Below are positions 1 to 8,048 of a stretch of 64,000 nt of DNA, piece after piece. The stretch covers positions 372,001 through 436,000 of the forward strand of contig JAIUOD010000001.1 of NCBI GenBank assembly GCA_020161405.1. Reading direction: 5' to 3'. The notes under the pieces are model-generated. The model was not told the origin of the DNA and made no database searches. It saw only the letters and a list, made by a program, of their open reading frames with translations. This stretch comes from Pseudomonadota bacterium (lineage in GTDB: Bacteria > Pseudomonadota > Alphaproteobacteria > Caulobacterales > Aquidulcibacteraceae). Position 1 is the stretch's first letter; each line of letters starts with the position of its first letter. The position numbers were made by a program, and so were the translations under genes.

Positions 1-643
1 CACGCCCAACGTCAACCAATGTTCCAACCATGCTACGCACTTGACGGTGAAGGAAGGATTGGGCGCTTAGGGTGCAGTGGATTTGTTCGCCATATGAGGT
101 TTGAACTAAATCAATATCAAATTTATCCAATGTTTTAATCGGGCTTTTGGCTTGGCATTGAAGGTCGCGGAAGGTTGTGAAATCATGTTTGCCAATAAGT
201 TTTTGTGAACCCTGTTTCATCAAATCAATATCAATACGAAATGGGGTTTGCCAAACAAGGTTTTTTAAATGCGTGGCGGGTGCGCGGCGGTTTTGAATTA
301 TATAAAGATAGTGGCGACTCGTTGCACTAAATCTTGCATCAAAATCATCATCAACAATTTGCGCATCCAAAATCGCAACTTTTCCTAATTTACGCAAATG
401 CGCGTTTAGGGCTTCTATGAGGCGAAAATCTTGCCAATCTTTTTCAAGCTTCACGCTGCAAACCTGCCCCAATGCATGAACCCCCGCATCGGTACGCCCC
501 GCAACTGAAACGCGTTTAAAACCGCCGTCAATTTTTTCAATCGCGCTTTCAACAGCATCTTGCACACCGCATTTTTCGGGTTGCGATTGCCAACCGCAAA
601 ATGCCGTTCCATCATATTCAAGGGTGAGTTTCCAATTAGTCAA
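1..643 (-). CDS. truA: tRNA pseudouridine synthase A (3' end cut by window)
   Basis: Converts uridines 38-40 of the tRNA anticodon arm to pseudouridine. The reverse-strand reading gives the N-terminal MTNWKLTLEYDGTAFCGWQ and the catalytic-Asp motif GRTDAGVHALGQV (bases about 465-501), both diagnostic of TruA. The best start is a TTG at 643, which overlaps the fmt stop region by 8 nt; there is no ATG in this position, so ATG-only gene callers miss it. About 214 codons are visible against a usual length near 245-260, so only the C-terminus lies outside the window. Overlap with fmt means translational coupling in an fmt-truA operon. The usual def gene is not upstream of fmt here. Confidence 0.93.
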   Translation of the reverse strand, partial: MTNWKLTLEYDGTAFCGWQSQPEKCGVQDAVESAIEKIDGGFKRVSVAGRTDAGVHALGQVCSVKLEKDWQDFRLIEALNAHLRKLGKVAILDAQIVDDDFDARFSATSRHYLYIIQNRRAPATHLKNLVWQTPFRIDIDLMKQGSQKLIGKHDFTTFRDLQCQAKSPIKTLDKFDIDLVQTSYGEQIHCTLSAQSFLHRQVRSMVGTLVDVGR

Positions 644-1550
644 ACTTTGCACCCTTCAAAATTGGGTTGGCACGCTGAAAATCCGCCGCATCCATTGCAG
701 GCTTGCCTTCGCGTTGCAAACGTAAAATACGAATTGCCCCCTCTCCACACGCAATTGATAGATTATCATCAAGCGCCACACCTGCCGCACCCGAAGCATC
801 AACCATCTCACTCATTAAAATCTTATGACGCAGGCCATCAATCATTGTCCATGCCGCAGGAAGGGGTGAGAAGCCGCGAATTTTACAATCAATTTCATGG
901 GCGGGTTTTGACCAATCAATCCGTGCCTCATCCTTGGTGATTTTGGCGGCATAAGTGAGGCCATCTTCTGATTGCGCAATTGGCTTTAATTCGCCCGATA
1001 CAATTTTTGGCAAAATTTCCACCAAAAGACGCGCGCCAATATTTGCGCATTTTTCGCTTAAAGTTCCATAAGTATCGCTTGGTAAAATATCCAAGTCCTC
1101 TTTGATATAGACTGCACCAGTATCAAGCCCTGCATCCATTGCCATTATTTCGATTGCGGTATTTTTATCGCCCGCTTCGATACATCTTTGAATTGGTGCG
1201 GCGCCGCGCCATCTTGGCAATAAGGATGGGTGGATATTTAAACATCCATATTTTGGCGCATCCAATATTTCCTGTGGCAATATAAGGCCGTATGCAACAA
1301 CAATTGCAAAATCTAAATTTAAAGCACGAAATTCTTCTTGGGCTTCAAAATTCCGTAATGATTTTGGTGTACGAACAACAAGCCCCAGATTTTCGGCGCG
1401 CGCGTGTATTATTGTTGGTTGCAACTTTTGACCGCGCCCTTTGGGTTTTGGGGGCTGTGAATAAACGCAAATAATTTCATGCCCTGCATCATATAATGCA
1501 TTCAAAGCAGGAAGGGCAAATTCAGGGGATCCAAGAAAGGCAATACGCAT
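636..1550 (-). CDS. fmt: methionyl-tRNA formyltransferase
   Basis: Formylates Met-tRNAfMet with 10-formyl-THF to make the initiator tRNA. 304 residues, normal for the family (about 310). N-terminal Rossmann-like formyltransferase domain begins MRIAFLGSPEFALPALNAL; the SLLPRWRGAAPIQRCI catalytic signature (with the preceding Asn-Ile-His-Pro) lies near residue 108-125; the C-terminal OB-like tRNA-binding domain follows from about residue 205 (KIRGFSPLPAAWT). The ATG at 1550 is the only sensible start. First gene of the fmt-truA unit, divergent from the LOG protein gene. In many bacteria def precedes fmt; its absence here only means that deformylase is encoded elsewhere. Confidence 0.97.
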   Translation of the reverse strand: MRIAFLGSPEFALPALNALYDAGHEIICVYSQPPKPKGRGQKLQPTIIHARAENLGLVVRTPKSLRNFEAQEEFRALNLDFAIVVAYGLILPQEILDAPKYGCLNIHPSLLPRWRGAAPIQRCIEAGDKNTAIEIMAMDAGLDTGAVYIKEDLDILPSDTYGTLSEKCANIGARLLVEILPKIVSGELKPIAQSEDGLTYAAKITKDEARIDWSKPAHEIDCKIRGFSPLPAAWTMIDGLRHKILMSEMVDASGAAGVALDDNLSIACGEGAIRILRLQREGKPAMDAADFQRANPILKGAKFD

Positions 1551-1603
1551 TTTCCCTATATGCTTGAAAAGTGGTTATTTTAAAAGTGTCTTATGCTAGG
1601 TAA

Positions 1604-2920
1604 ATGAATATAAAATACATTGGGTATAAAATGGGCGATAAATTAGAAATCAGGGATATAAATGAATTTTGGGCTTGGTCGGGGCTTAAATCACCACGCC
1701 CACCTGCTGATTTCATTAACTTGAATTTGGTTGGTCACAATAAATATTTTGATGATGAAACCATAAAGAAATCCGCCTTCATAAATTGCCAATTGGGCAA
1801 GCATCTTGCCCGCCGTTGCGCAAAATTCGCAGGTGTTGTTATTCTTGCGCCAGACAATGAAATGTTCAGCCTTTTTCCCAATGAAATCTATTCGCCCATA
1901 TCACTTTATGACGCCTATACAGAAGGAAAAGATTGGTGGGAAAAAACCAAAGATAGAAAAATCTATAATTGGTTCATACATAACAAACGAATTATCCAAA
2001 CCTCTTCATCGGCATTATTGCAAACCCGCTGCCATGATTCAGGGCTTGAGAAGGCAATCGCCCATTTTATAGCTAAACACATAAATGAACATGACATGCC
2101 GCCAATTGCCATTATGGGCGGTCATGCCGTTCGCCGTGATGCCGATAGCTATTGGCAGGTTGTTAAACTTGCGCGTGCCCTTGCAAGGCGCCAACATTTA
2201 ATCATAACAGGCGGCGGCCCAGGATTGATGGAAGCAGGAAATTTGGGGGCATTGCTTTCGCCTTTTGCCGATGAGAAGCTAGAAGAAATAAAGCCAATTC
2301 TTATTGATGAAAGCGCCCAAGATTTTCGTAATGATCCGCAAAATTGGTTTGAATCTGGCAAAAAAGTTTTGGATAATCTATTCGGTGATTGGAAAAATCC
2401 GCCACATAAAAATTCCCAAAGCCTTGGAATACCCACATGGCTTTATGGTCATGAACCAAGTAATATTTTCGCAACCCATATTGCCAAATTTTTCTATAAT
2501 TCCTTGCGAGAAGATGGCCTTGTAACAATTGCTGATGGCGGCATCATTTTTGCCGAAGGCAACGCAGGCACAGTGCAAGAAATCTTCCAAGATGCATGTC
2601 AAAATTATTATTGTGATAAAGAATTTGTGCCAACTCCAATGGTTTTATTTAATTCAAGCCCAAATTTCTGGACGCGTGAAAGTGATGAAATTGGCGATAA
2701 AGACCATCGTACAAAATCCTTAAAACCACTTCTATCCCAATTAGCCAGCGAACAACATGCGCCCCATAATTTTGAAAGCGCGCTTTTATTTTCCGATAAT
2801 ATTGATGAGATTTTGGAATTTTTCAAAAATTATCACGACAAAAATATTGATAAATCAACCTTGGGCCAATATTGGCGATTGGCCTATAATGGTCATGCTC
2901 TTGGCGACCCTGAGAATTAG
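1604..2920 (+). CDS. LOG-family (lysine-decarboxylase-like fold) nucleotide-binding protein, long form
   Basis: A 438-residue protein whose second half has the LOG/TIGR00730 Rossmann fold: IAIMGGHAVRRDA near residue 169, then LIITGGGPGLMEAGNLGALL near 200 and AEGNAGTVQEIF near 318. The last replaces the canonical PGGxGTxxE of cytokinin-activating LOG enzymes: the Gly-Thr-x-x-Glu part survives (G-T-V-Q-E) but the first Gly-Gly pair is changed. The N-terminal 160 residues are an extra domain I do not recognise. Long LOG proteins of this sort are usually annotated as Rossmann-fold nucleotide-binding proteins of unknown substrate. An internal ATG at 1631 (MGDKLEIRD) is an equally possible start, since neither has a strong ribosome-binding site. 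Nudix gene follows after 5 nt, so the two are probably co-transcribed. Confidence 0.75.
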   Translation: MNIKYIGYKMGDKLEIRDINEFWAWSGLKSPRPPADFINLNLVGHNKYFDDETIKKSAFINCQLGKHLARRCAKFAGVVILAPDNEMFSLFPNEIYSPISLYDAYTEGKDWWEKTKDRKIYNWFIHNKRIIQTSSSALLQTRCHDSGLEKAIAHFIAKHINEHDMPPIAIMGGHAVRRDADSYWQVVKLARALARRQHLIITGGGPGLMEAGNLGALLSPFADEKLEEIKPILIDESAQDFRNDPQNWFESGKKVLDNLFGDWKNPPHKNSQSLGIPTWLYGHEPSNIFATHIAKFFYNSLREDGLVTIADGGIIFAEGNAGTVQEIFQDACQNYYCDKEFVPTPMVLFNSSPNFWTRESDEIGDKDHRTKSLKPLLSQLASEQHAPHNFESALLFSDNIDEILEFFKNYHDKNIDKSTLGQYWRLAYNGHALGDPEN

Positions 2921-2925
2921 AACAC

Positions 2926-3504
2926 ATGATAAAAGAACGCATTAAATTAATCGAAAAGCGCACCCTAAGCGATAATCATTTCCATCTTTATCGTTATGAT
3001 TTTGAATATTTGCGCAATGATGGAAATTGGCAAAAGCAAATGCGTGAGGTTTATGATTGCGGCGATGGGGCGGCAATATTGCTTTACAATCTTACCAAAA
3101 AGAGCGTTATTTTAATTCGCCAATTTCGCCTTCCTGCCGCATTAAATGGCCTTGATGAATTAATGCTTGAAGTTCCTGCGGGTCTTTTGGAAGGGGAAGA
3201 TGCCAAAAAGCGCATGATAATGGAAGTTGAAGAAGAAACTGGCTATCACATAAAAGATGCCAAATTCATCTGCAATGCCTTTGTAAGCCCAGGCGCAAAT
3301 ACCCAAAAAATGGTTTTATTCGTTGGTGAATATGAAGATGCTGATAAAAAATCAAAAGGCGGCGGTCACGAACACGAAGGCGAAGAAATCGAAGTTTTAG
3401 AATATGATTTCGAAGAAGCCTATGAAATGATAGGAACAGGCAAACTACAAGACGCCAAAGCCATAATCTTAATCCTCTGGGCCAAAATAAATATTTTTAA
3501 ATAA
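2926..3504 (+). CDS. Nudix hydrolase of the NudK/ADP-sugar pyrophosphatase type
   Basis: 192 residues, the typical size of NudK-like nucleoside-diphosphate-sugar hydrolases. The order is a beta-rich N-terminus, ILIRQFRLPA (as in ADP-ribose/GDP-mannose pyrophosphatases), the lead-in LMLEVPAGLLEG, the Nudix helix ending MEVEEETGYH, and VSPGANTQKMVLFVGEY after it. The Nudix box keeps the Glu residues E-x-x-E-E that bind metal, but the arginine that usually precedes the first Glu is methionine. Likely hydrolyses an NDP-sugar such as GDP-mannose or ADP-ribose; the exact substrate cannot be told. Follows the LOG gene by 5 nt; LOG proteins also act on nucleotides, so the pair may be a small nucleotide-salvage or sanitation operon (inference). 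Confidence 0.85.
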   Translation: MIKERIKLIEKRTLSDNHFHLYRYDFEYLRNDGNWQKQMREVYDCGDGAAILLYNLTKKSVILIRQFRLPAALNGLDELMLEVPAGLLEGEDAKKRMIMEVEEETGYHIKDAKFICNAFVSPGANTQKMVLFVGEYEDADKKSKGGGHEHEGEEIEVLEYDFEEAYEMIGTGKLQDAKAIILILWAKINIFK

Positions 3505-3519
3505 AAGTGCGAAAGATTT

Positions 3520-3636
3520 TGAACCGCCAAAGCACCAAGCGGCGCTTCGGCGCAAGTGCGCCGCGTCATCGCAGCCGTGAAGGAATAGCATGAGCGACAA
3601 GCGAATGCCCCGAACATTAGCGTAAGATAAAAGAAA
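3520..3636. other. GC-rich non-coding patch beside tRNA-Arg
   Basis: Between the Nudix gene and the tRNA lies a stretch that is clearly richer in G+C than its neighbours and has an inverted repeat with arms at 3540-3545 and 3558-3563. I see no credible protein in it; the reverse-strand open frame has no ribosome-binding site and no recognisable similarity. It could be a decayed repeat or the trace of an old insertion at the tRNA 3' side. Confidence 0.35.
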
Positions 3637-3713
3637 TGGCGGCTCCTGAGGGACTCGAACCCACTACCCTTCGTTTAGGAAACGAATGCTCTATCCTGAT
3701 GAGCTAAGGAGCC
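3637..3713 (-). tRNA. tRNA-Arg (anticodon CCT)
   Basis: The reverse strand folds into a 77-nt cloverleaf: acceptor stem GGCTCCT/AGGAGCC, D arm with AGCTCATCAGGATAGAGC, anticodon stem TTCGT/ACGAA around the loop TTCCTAA (anticodon CCT at 3679-3677), T arm GTGGGTTCGAGTCCCTC, discriminator G and an encoded CCA. It decodes AGG. The encoded CCA is normal for alphaproteobacteria. Confidence 0.96.
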
Positions 3714-3724
3714 GTGATTTAGGG

Positions 3725-3745
3725 ATTACGAATTACGAATTACGA
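3725..3745. repeat. three perfect tandem copies of ATTACGA
   Basis: Three contiguous 7-bp units lie between the tRNA and the nuclease-like gene. The array is non-coding if the nuclease starts at 3806. Short tandem repeats of this kind can change copy number by slippage; no function is visible. Confidence 0.7.
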
Positions 3746-3805
3746 ATGCAAGCGATTATTCAGCTTTTGGTTGACAATTTATATATTACCAACTCAATTA
3801 TAAAA

Positions 3806-4612
3806 ATGCGATTTAGGTGGTTCTTTGTTTTATTACTATTTCCAATAATGGCGTTTTCTTCTTTATGGGAAAGCGGTGAAAAAGGTGTTGTGAAACAAAT
3901 TATAGATGGTGATAGTTTTGTTTTAGATAGCGGGCTTATTGTTCGCCTTGCCCAAATTGAAGCGCCAAAAATTATTATTGGGGATGATGAAGGCGAAAAA
4001 GCACGTAAATTTTTGCAAGAATTGATTTTGAACAAAAAGGTAATTCTAAAATATGGCGGTCTTAAGCGCGACAGAATGGGGCGCGCATTGGCGCAGGTTT
4101 TTATTAATGATGGCGAAAATAAATGGGTAAATATAGAATTATTGAAAACCGGCCATGCACGCATTCATACATATAAAGACAATCGTGCAAATATTATCGA
4201 TTTTTGGATTGCAGAACGCGAAGCAAGGCGCAATGCACATGGCCTTTGGCTTAATCCAAAATATCAGGCGCGCTATGCCACGCAACCTGCCCTTATTGGC
4301 GCAGAAGGCAGCTTTCAACTTGTTGAAGGAAAAGTAGTAAATGTTACGCAAATAGCGGGAATAATAAAAATTGAATTTGGCATGGATGAAGAAAAAGATT
4401 TTTGCGCCATTATCCCAGAAAAAGCATGGGAATTATTTGATGGCAATAAAGAAGGCATATTAAAATTAAAAGATATGAATATACGTGTTCGTGGGCGCAT
4501 ACAGGCGGCTGTGAATACAAGACAATCAAAAACAGGTAAAAACTATCGCGCACACGGCCCACAAATATGGTTAGATCACCCTGAATTAATTGAATATATT
4601 ATGACAAAATAA
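3806..4612 (+). CDS. secreted thermonuclease-like (SNase/OB-fold) protein with altered active site
   Basis: I place the start at ATG 3806, not at upstream in-frame starts, because it opens a good signal sequence (MRFRWFFVLLLFPIMAFSS) and because a start at 3686 would lie inside the tRNA. This gives 268 residues. Residues about 25-165 match the staphylococcal-nuclease fold: GVVKQIIDGDSFVL, VRLAQIEAPK, DRMGRALAQVF and EREARRNAHGLW. Compared with SNase, Arg35 (R47 here) and Arg87 (R93) are kept, but Asp40 is Glu (E52) and the general base Glu43 is Lys (K55). It may therefore be a weak nuclease or only a nucleic-acid/ligand-binding OB protein. The C-terminal 100 residues look like a second beta-barrel (RVRGRIQAAV). 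Confidence 0.8.
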   Translation: MRFRWFFVLLLFPIMAFSSLWESGEKGVVKQIIDGDSFVLDSGLIVRLAQIEAPKIIIGDDEGEKARKFLQELILNKKVILKYGGLKRDRMGRALAQVFINDGENKWVNIELLKTGHARIHTYKDNRANIIDFWIAEREARRNAHGLWLNPKYQARYATQPALIGAEGSFQLVEGKVVNVTQIAGIIKIEFGMDEEKDFCAIIPEKAWELFDGNKEGILKLKDMNIRVRGRIQAAVNTRQSKTGKNYRAHGPQIWLDHPELIEYIMTK

Positions 4613-4638
4613 AAGGCGCGGACTAACCCGCGCCTTTT
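4611..4638. terminator. bidirectional Rho-independent terminator
   Basis: Perfect 10-bp inverted repeat AAAAGGCGCG / CGCGCCTTTT with an 8-nt loop, flanked by A and T tracts on both strands. It separates the convergent nuclease-like gene and cdnL. Confidence 0.9.
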
Positions 4639-4657
4639 ATTTTAAAATTTCAAAAAA

Positions 4658-5179
4658 CTATGCTGCCGCTGCGCCGCGTTTTGCCAAAGTGTTTGACAAT
4701 TTTGCAATCGCTTGATCTTTTTCGCAATTATCGATTGCCGCAAATTCGCGTGCCATTCTATCAAGCGCAGCTTCGTAAAGTTGACGCTCTGAATAGCTTT
4801 GTTCAGGTTGGTCAGTGTTACGATGAAGGTCGCGAACAACTTCAGCAATTGAAATTAAATCGCCAGAATTGATTTTTGCTTCATATTCTTGGGCGCGGCG
4901 CGACCACATTGCACGTTTAATACGTGCACGACCAGTAAGAGTGCGCAAAGCATCATCAACGATACGCGCATTTGATAAACCACGAAGACCCGCAGCTTTC
5001 GCCTTTTGTACAGGAACCCTAAGTGTCATCTTGTCTTGCGTGAAAGAAATTACGTAAACTTCTAATTTCATCCCGACCACTGTTTGGGTCTCAACACCCG
5101 TAACACGACCAACGCCATGTGCAGGGTAAACGACAAAATCATCAACTTTGAAAGCTTCAAGAATTGCTTGTTCGCTCAT
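4658..5179 (-). CDS. cdnL: CarD/CdnL family RNA-polymerase-binding regulator
   Basis: 173 residues. N-terminal CarD/TRCF RNAP-interaction domain (FKVDDFVVYPAHGVGRVTGV at about residues 10-29, and YVISFTQDKMTLRVPVQKA), followed by the helical C-terminal DNA-binding domain (WSRRAQEYEAKINSGDL, DLHRN, LYEAALDRMAREFAAI). CdnL binds the RNA polymerase beta subunit and stabilises open complexes at rRNA and housekeeping promoters; in Caulobacter it links growth to nutrient status. The Ala-rich end is short. Transcribed towards the shared terminator at 4611-4638; a 295-nt intergenic stretch separates it from fdxA, so it probably has its own promoter. Confidence 0.95.
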   Translation of the reverse strand: MSEQAILEAFKVDDFVVYPAHGVGRVTGVETQTVVGMKLEVYVISFTQDKMTLRVPVQKAKAAGLRGLSNARIVDDALRTLTGRARIKRAMWSRRAQEYEAKINSGDLISIAEVVRDLHRNTDQPEQSYSERQLYEAALDRMAREFAAIDNCEKDQAIAKLSNTLAKRGAAAA

Positions 5180-5474
5180 TATGGTTTCCTATTCTAAAAG
5201 GCACAAACCAAATGACAAATAGATATATGCTTGGAAAACGCCAATGAAGACAAATCCCGAAAGCAAAATTATTTATTCATTTTAAATTGGCGCCTGTTTG
5301 GGTAATTTGTGTTCTCTTTGTTAAACAGGGGCAATTAGCACCCGACAAGGACATCTTAACACAAAAATACAAGAAAGTGAAGCCCTGCGCGCAATTCTTT
5401 GTAAAATAAACAAAAAATTGGTTAATCACTATTAATAATGATTAATTAGTAAATTTTTTTGCTAAAATTTTGGA
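5180..5474. other. intergenic region between cdnL and fdxA
   Basis: About 295 nt without a credible gene on either strand. It should hold the promoter of cdnL (reverse strand) and the 3' end of the fdxA transcript. AT-rich near 5400-5460. No clear hairpin terminator or recognisable operator was seen. Confidence 0.5.
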
Positions 5475-5816
5475 CTAGCTACCTTTACCAGGTTTTGGCG
5501 AAAAGTATTTTTCATATTTACCTTTTTCACCATCAAATTTTTCGCGATCTTCTGGTGGTTCGCCTTTAACTGTGATGTTAGGCCATATTTTCGCAAAGTC
5601 AGTATTAATTTTAAGCCATTTTCCATCAGGTTCATCATCAGAATCAGGACGAATTGCATCCGCAGGGCATTCAGGTTCGCAAACCCCGCAATCAATACAT
5701 TCATCAGGGTGAATGGCAAGGAAGTTTTCGCCCTCATAAAAACAATCAACCGGGCAAACCTCTACGCAGTCCATATATTTGCATTTAATGCAATTATCGG
5801 TAACGATATAAGTCAT
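5475..5816 (-). CDS. fdxA: seven-iron ferredoxin FdxA
   Basis: 113 residues with the cysteine pattern of [3Fe-4S][4Fe-4S] ferredoxins of the Azotobacter FdI type: C9, C12, C17, C21, C25 and C40, C43, C46, C50 (CxxCxxxxCxxxC and CxxCxxCxxxCP). The acidic tail with the conserved [15 protein letters not shown] is typical of alphaproteobacterial FdxA. Soluble electron carrier in the cytoplasm. The neighbourhood (helicase-derived gene upstream, cdnL downstream) is the ancestral alphaproteobacterial order, although the S4-domain RNA-binding gene that commonly stands between helicase and fdxA is absent. Confidence 0.96.
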   Translation of the reverse strand: MTYIVTDNCIKCKYMDCVEVCPVDCFYEGENFLAIHPDECIDCGVCEPECPADAIRPDSDDEPDGKWLKINTDFAKIWPNITVKGEPPEDREKFDGEKGKYEKYFSPKPGKGS

Positions 5817-5949
5817 AATTCTTCCTTAAAATCTCTTTTCTTGGCGATTTGCGTCAAAAAACTCATTTGGTCAAGGCAAACAAATGACGCACCCACACAT
5901 TTTATGCAGTTTTACTTATATAAAGTGTGCTTATTGGCGAAAAATGGGG

Positions 5950-7317
5950 CTAATTGCCCATATTATCCTTTAATTTTGCCAAGATTGCGAATGGGCTATC
6001 GGCAATATTGCTTTCTTCACGTGATTTATAATCATGGCGTGTTTTAGGCTTAATATCTTTATCTTTGCGTTTTTTGCCATATCCTTGGTTTTGTTGTGGT
6101 CTTGGCTTGCTATCAAATTTACGCTCAAAGCGTTTTTCGCCAGTATTTGCATCACTTCGCACTTCGTTACGTGGTGCGCGCGGAACAAAGCGTTTTTTCG
6201 GCAATGACCATTTTACATTACCTTCTTCATCAGTGCTTTTTTCCCAACCAAGGCCTTCAACAACATTGCACGCAACTTCGTTAGAAACACCAAGCAAAGA
6301 AACCACCGCCATCGGCATTGCAATTGGGCCTTTGGCTTCTTTTGAAGCCTCGAACAATGCATCAATTACGCGGTCAAGAATATCAAGGCGAATTACGCGC
6401 CCACCGACATTTTTAAAGCCAGTAAGAATATAATCATCCTGATTTACGCCATCAACGGCATTGAATGAAGTAACGCCCATACGCGGAACAAAAACTTCGC
6501 CCTCTTTTCCTTTTGAATAATGGGTTAGGATTGCATTCAAACTTGCTGCTTTTGGTTTTAATAATAGCGGAAGATAGATCGCACTTCGGCCAAATTTTAC
6601 GCCAAAATTACGTAATTCACGGCGATTATCTTGGGTTAATTCATGAATTTCTTTTTCAACCAATGCGCGGTCTAAGATACCGTTGGCTTCGTGAACTTTT
6701 ATTGCCAAAGCCTTTGCAACATCACTTAAAGGAAGTTTTGGTGTTTTAACTGGCGCAGTATTTTCTTTAACTTCACCCGCGACAGCTTCAGCAGCTTCTT
6801 CGGTTGCAACCTGTTCAGGTTCTTCTGATTTTGCAGGTTCTTCATTTTCGTTTGGAACAAAATCTATCGCAGCTTTTAATCTTGTAAGCGCAAATAATTC
6901 CGAACGAACCTGCTCATCAAGCCAAGAATATAGACGTTCAAAAACCACATTTGCGGTTTCATCACGATTAAGCTCTTCGCCCAAAAGCTCAATTTTAGGG
7001 GCAAATAGAGGTTGGTTTGGTAAAAGGCGCGCAATAATATTATTATTCCATACAATTTCACCGCATGGATTTAATAATAACTCATCTTGCTTTTTGGTTG
7101 TTTCTTCGTTTGAAACCTCACCCGTAGCCGCATCATTTTCGATTGCAGCAGGTGTTTCACCATTTTGTACAAGGTCAATATTATTTTCACCTTCGTTTGC
7201 GATTTCTGTTTCGCTCAAGCCAATGCCCCTTAGTTTTTGGTTTATAGAATTGCTAGCGCATTTCTCATTTCTAAGCCAATAGTTGCTTTTTTTCGCCTCG
7301 TCTATCGTAAATTTCAA
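5950..7317 (-). CDS. stand-alone C-terminal domain of an alphaproteobacterial DEAD/DEAH helicase-like protein
   Basis: 455 residues. I see no Walker A, DEAD/DEAH box or helicase motif VI. The middle and end resemble the accessory C-terminal part of the roughly 1000-residue helicase that stands before fdxA-cdnL in other alphaproteobacteria: ARLLPNQPLFAPKIELLG near residue 97, LRNFGVKFGRSAIYLPLLLK near 238-257, VGRVIRLDILDRVI, a winged-helix-like LLGVSNEVACNVVEGLGW, a basic Lys/Arg/Gln tail, and the terminal SPFAILAKLKDN. The first 90 residues are an acidic, low-complexity stretch of unclear origin, and a second Glu/Ala-rich linker lies near 155-190. Upstream is a stem-loop and an unrelated exported protein, so the motor domains are not simply frameshifted nearby. 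Probably an RNA-associated remnant kept for its binding surface (inference). Confidence 0.65.
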   Translation of the reverse strand: MKFTIDEAKKSNYWLRNEKCASNSINQKLRGIGLSETEIANEGENNIDLVQNGETPAAIENDAATGEVSNEETTKKQDELLLNPCGEIVWNNNIIARLLPNQPLFAPKIELLGEELNRDETANVVFERLYSWLDEQVRSELFALTRLKAAIDFVPNENEEPAKSEEPEQVATEEAAEAVAGEVKENTAPVKTPKLPLSDVAKALAIKVHEANGILDRALVEKEIHELTQDNRRELRNFGVKFGRSAIYLPLLLKPKAASLNAILTHYSKGKEGEVFVPRMGVTSFNAVDGVNQDDYILTGFKNVGGRVIRLDILDRVIDALFEASKEAKGPIAMPMAVVSLLGVSNEVACNVVEGLGWEKSTDEEGNVKWSLPKKRFVPRAPRNEVRSDANTGEKRFERKFDSKPRPQQNQGYGKKRKDKDIKPKTRHDYKSREESNIADSPFAILAKLKDNMGN

Positions 7318-7360
7318 GATTTAAAGCAATTAAATTGTTTTTTTTTGCCTTTAAGCAAGA

Positions 7361-7390
7361 TTGCCCCAAATTTTTACGCATTTGGGGCAA
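7361..7390. terminator. stem-loop between exported protein and helicase-remnant gene
   Basis: Perfect inverted repeat TTGCCCCAAA / TTTGGGGCAA with a 10-nt loop. It lies just past the stop of the reverse-strand gene at 7434 and before the next gene on the same strand. It lacks a proper T tract, so it could be an imperfect terminator or an mRNA-stabilising hairpin. Confidence 0.55.
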
Positions 7391-7433
7391 TAATATATGT
7401 ATTGTTCAGTTTTTGCGAAATTACTTTAGCAAA

Positions 7434-7898
7434 TTAACGGCATTGCGCAGAAACGCGTTTCGCCTCAAAAGTGATTGGGATTGGAATGTTATAATATGTA
7501 ACATTACCTTTAAGACGCAAATAATCGGGCTTGAATGTGCCATTTGTATTGATTTTGCTTACGCGTTTTTTCTTATCAACCCATGTTCCAACTAATTTAA
7601 CGCTGCCATCGGGTGCAAAGTTTTTAGTTGAATAAGTACAAATTGTGTTTTTCTTACATGGATTTGCATAAAAACGGTCAATCTCCGCCTGTGATAAGCA
7701 GTGCGTGTCACTCTCATTAATGAAGCCCGCTGCCTTAGTATCAAATTTCCAATTGCCAGGAAGTGGGCGTGAATAGGTCTCGCCTTGGGCATTACTATTT
7801 GATGGGGTAAAAGCGCCAATCGCAATTGCACCAAATGCACCAATTGCAAGAAGGCCAATTTTAAAACCATTTTTAAAAACATTAATTGAGCGTGCCAA
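7434..7898 (-). CDS. exported DUF3617-like small protein
   Basis: 154 residues. The N-terminus has a basic stretch, a long hydrophobic segment (IGLLAIGAFGAIAIGAF) and a likely cleavage near SNAQG, so it is exported to the periplasm. The mature part, LPGNWKFDTKAAGF then CLSQAEIDRFY, three further internal cysteines, LVGTWVDKKKR and a final Cys, follows the layout of DUF3617 proteins (PG-x-W-x start, CLTxE motif, terminal cysteine). Function unknown; disulfides are likely. Single-gene unit upstream of the helicase remnant. Confidence 0.6.
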   Translation of the reverse strand: MARSINVFKNGFKIGLLAIGAFGAIAIGAFTPSNSNAQGETYSRPLPGNWKFDTKAAGFINESDTHCLSQAEIDRFYANPCKKNTICTYSTKNFAPDGSVKLVGTWVDKKKRVSKINTNGTFKPDYLRLKGNVTYYNIPIPITFEAKRVSAQCR

Positions 7899-8048
7899 TT
7901 TTTTAATCCTAATTTTTTAAAACCCGCATAAATCAATTCATTGGGGAGTGTTTGTATTATATATATTAAATCTGAACCGAAAATAACATTTTTTAAAATA
8001 GATATTCATATTCATATTTAAAAGAGGCATAGACAATTTTTATATAAA

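Noticed and set aside
636..1550. Partial def gene next to fmt
   Set aside because: The region upstream of fmt is a divergent LOG gene; no deformylase motif (HEIDHL-like) is seen.
3420..3617. Reverse-strand open frame across the GC-rich patch
   Set aside because: No ribosome-binding site, cysteine/arginine-rich random composition, and it overlaps the end of the Nudix gene.
3725..3745. Possible CRISPR or iteron array
   Set aside because: Units are 7 bp with no spacers and no nearby cas or rep gene.
3686..3805. Upstream in-frame start for the nuclease-like gene
   Set aside because: It would begin inside the tRNA-Arg gene and put 40 non-conserved residues before a good signal peptide at 3806.
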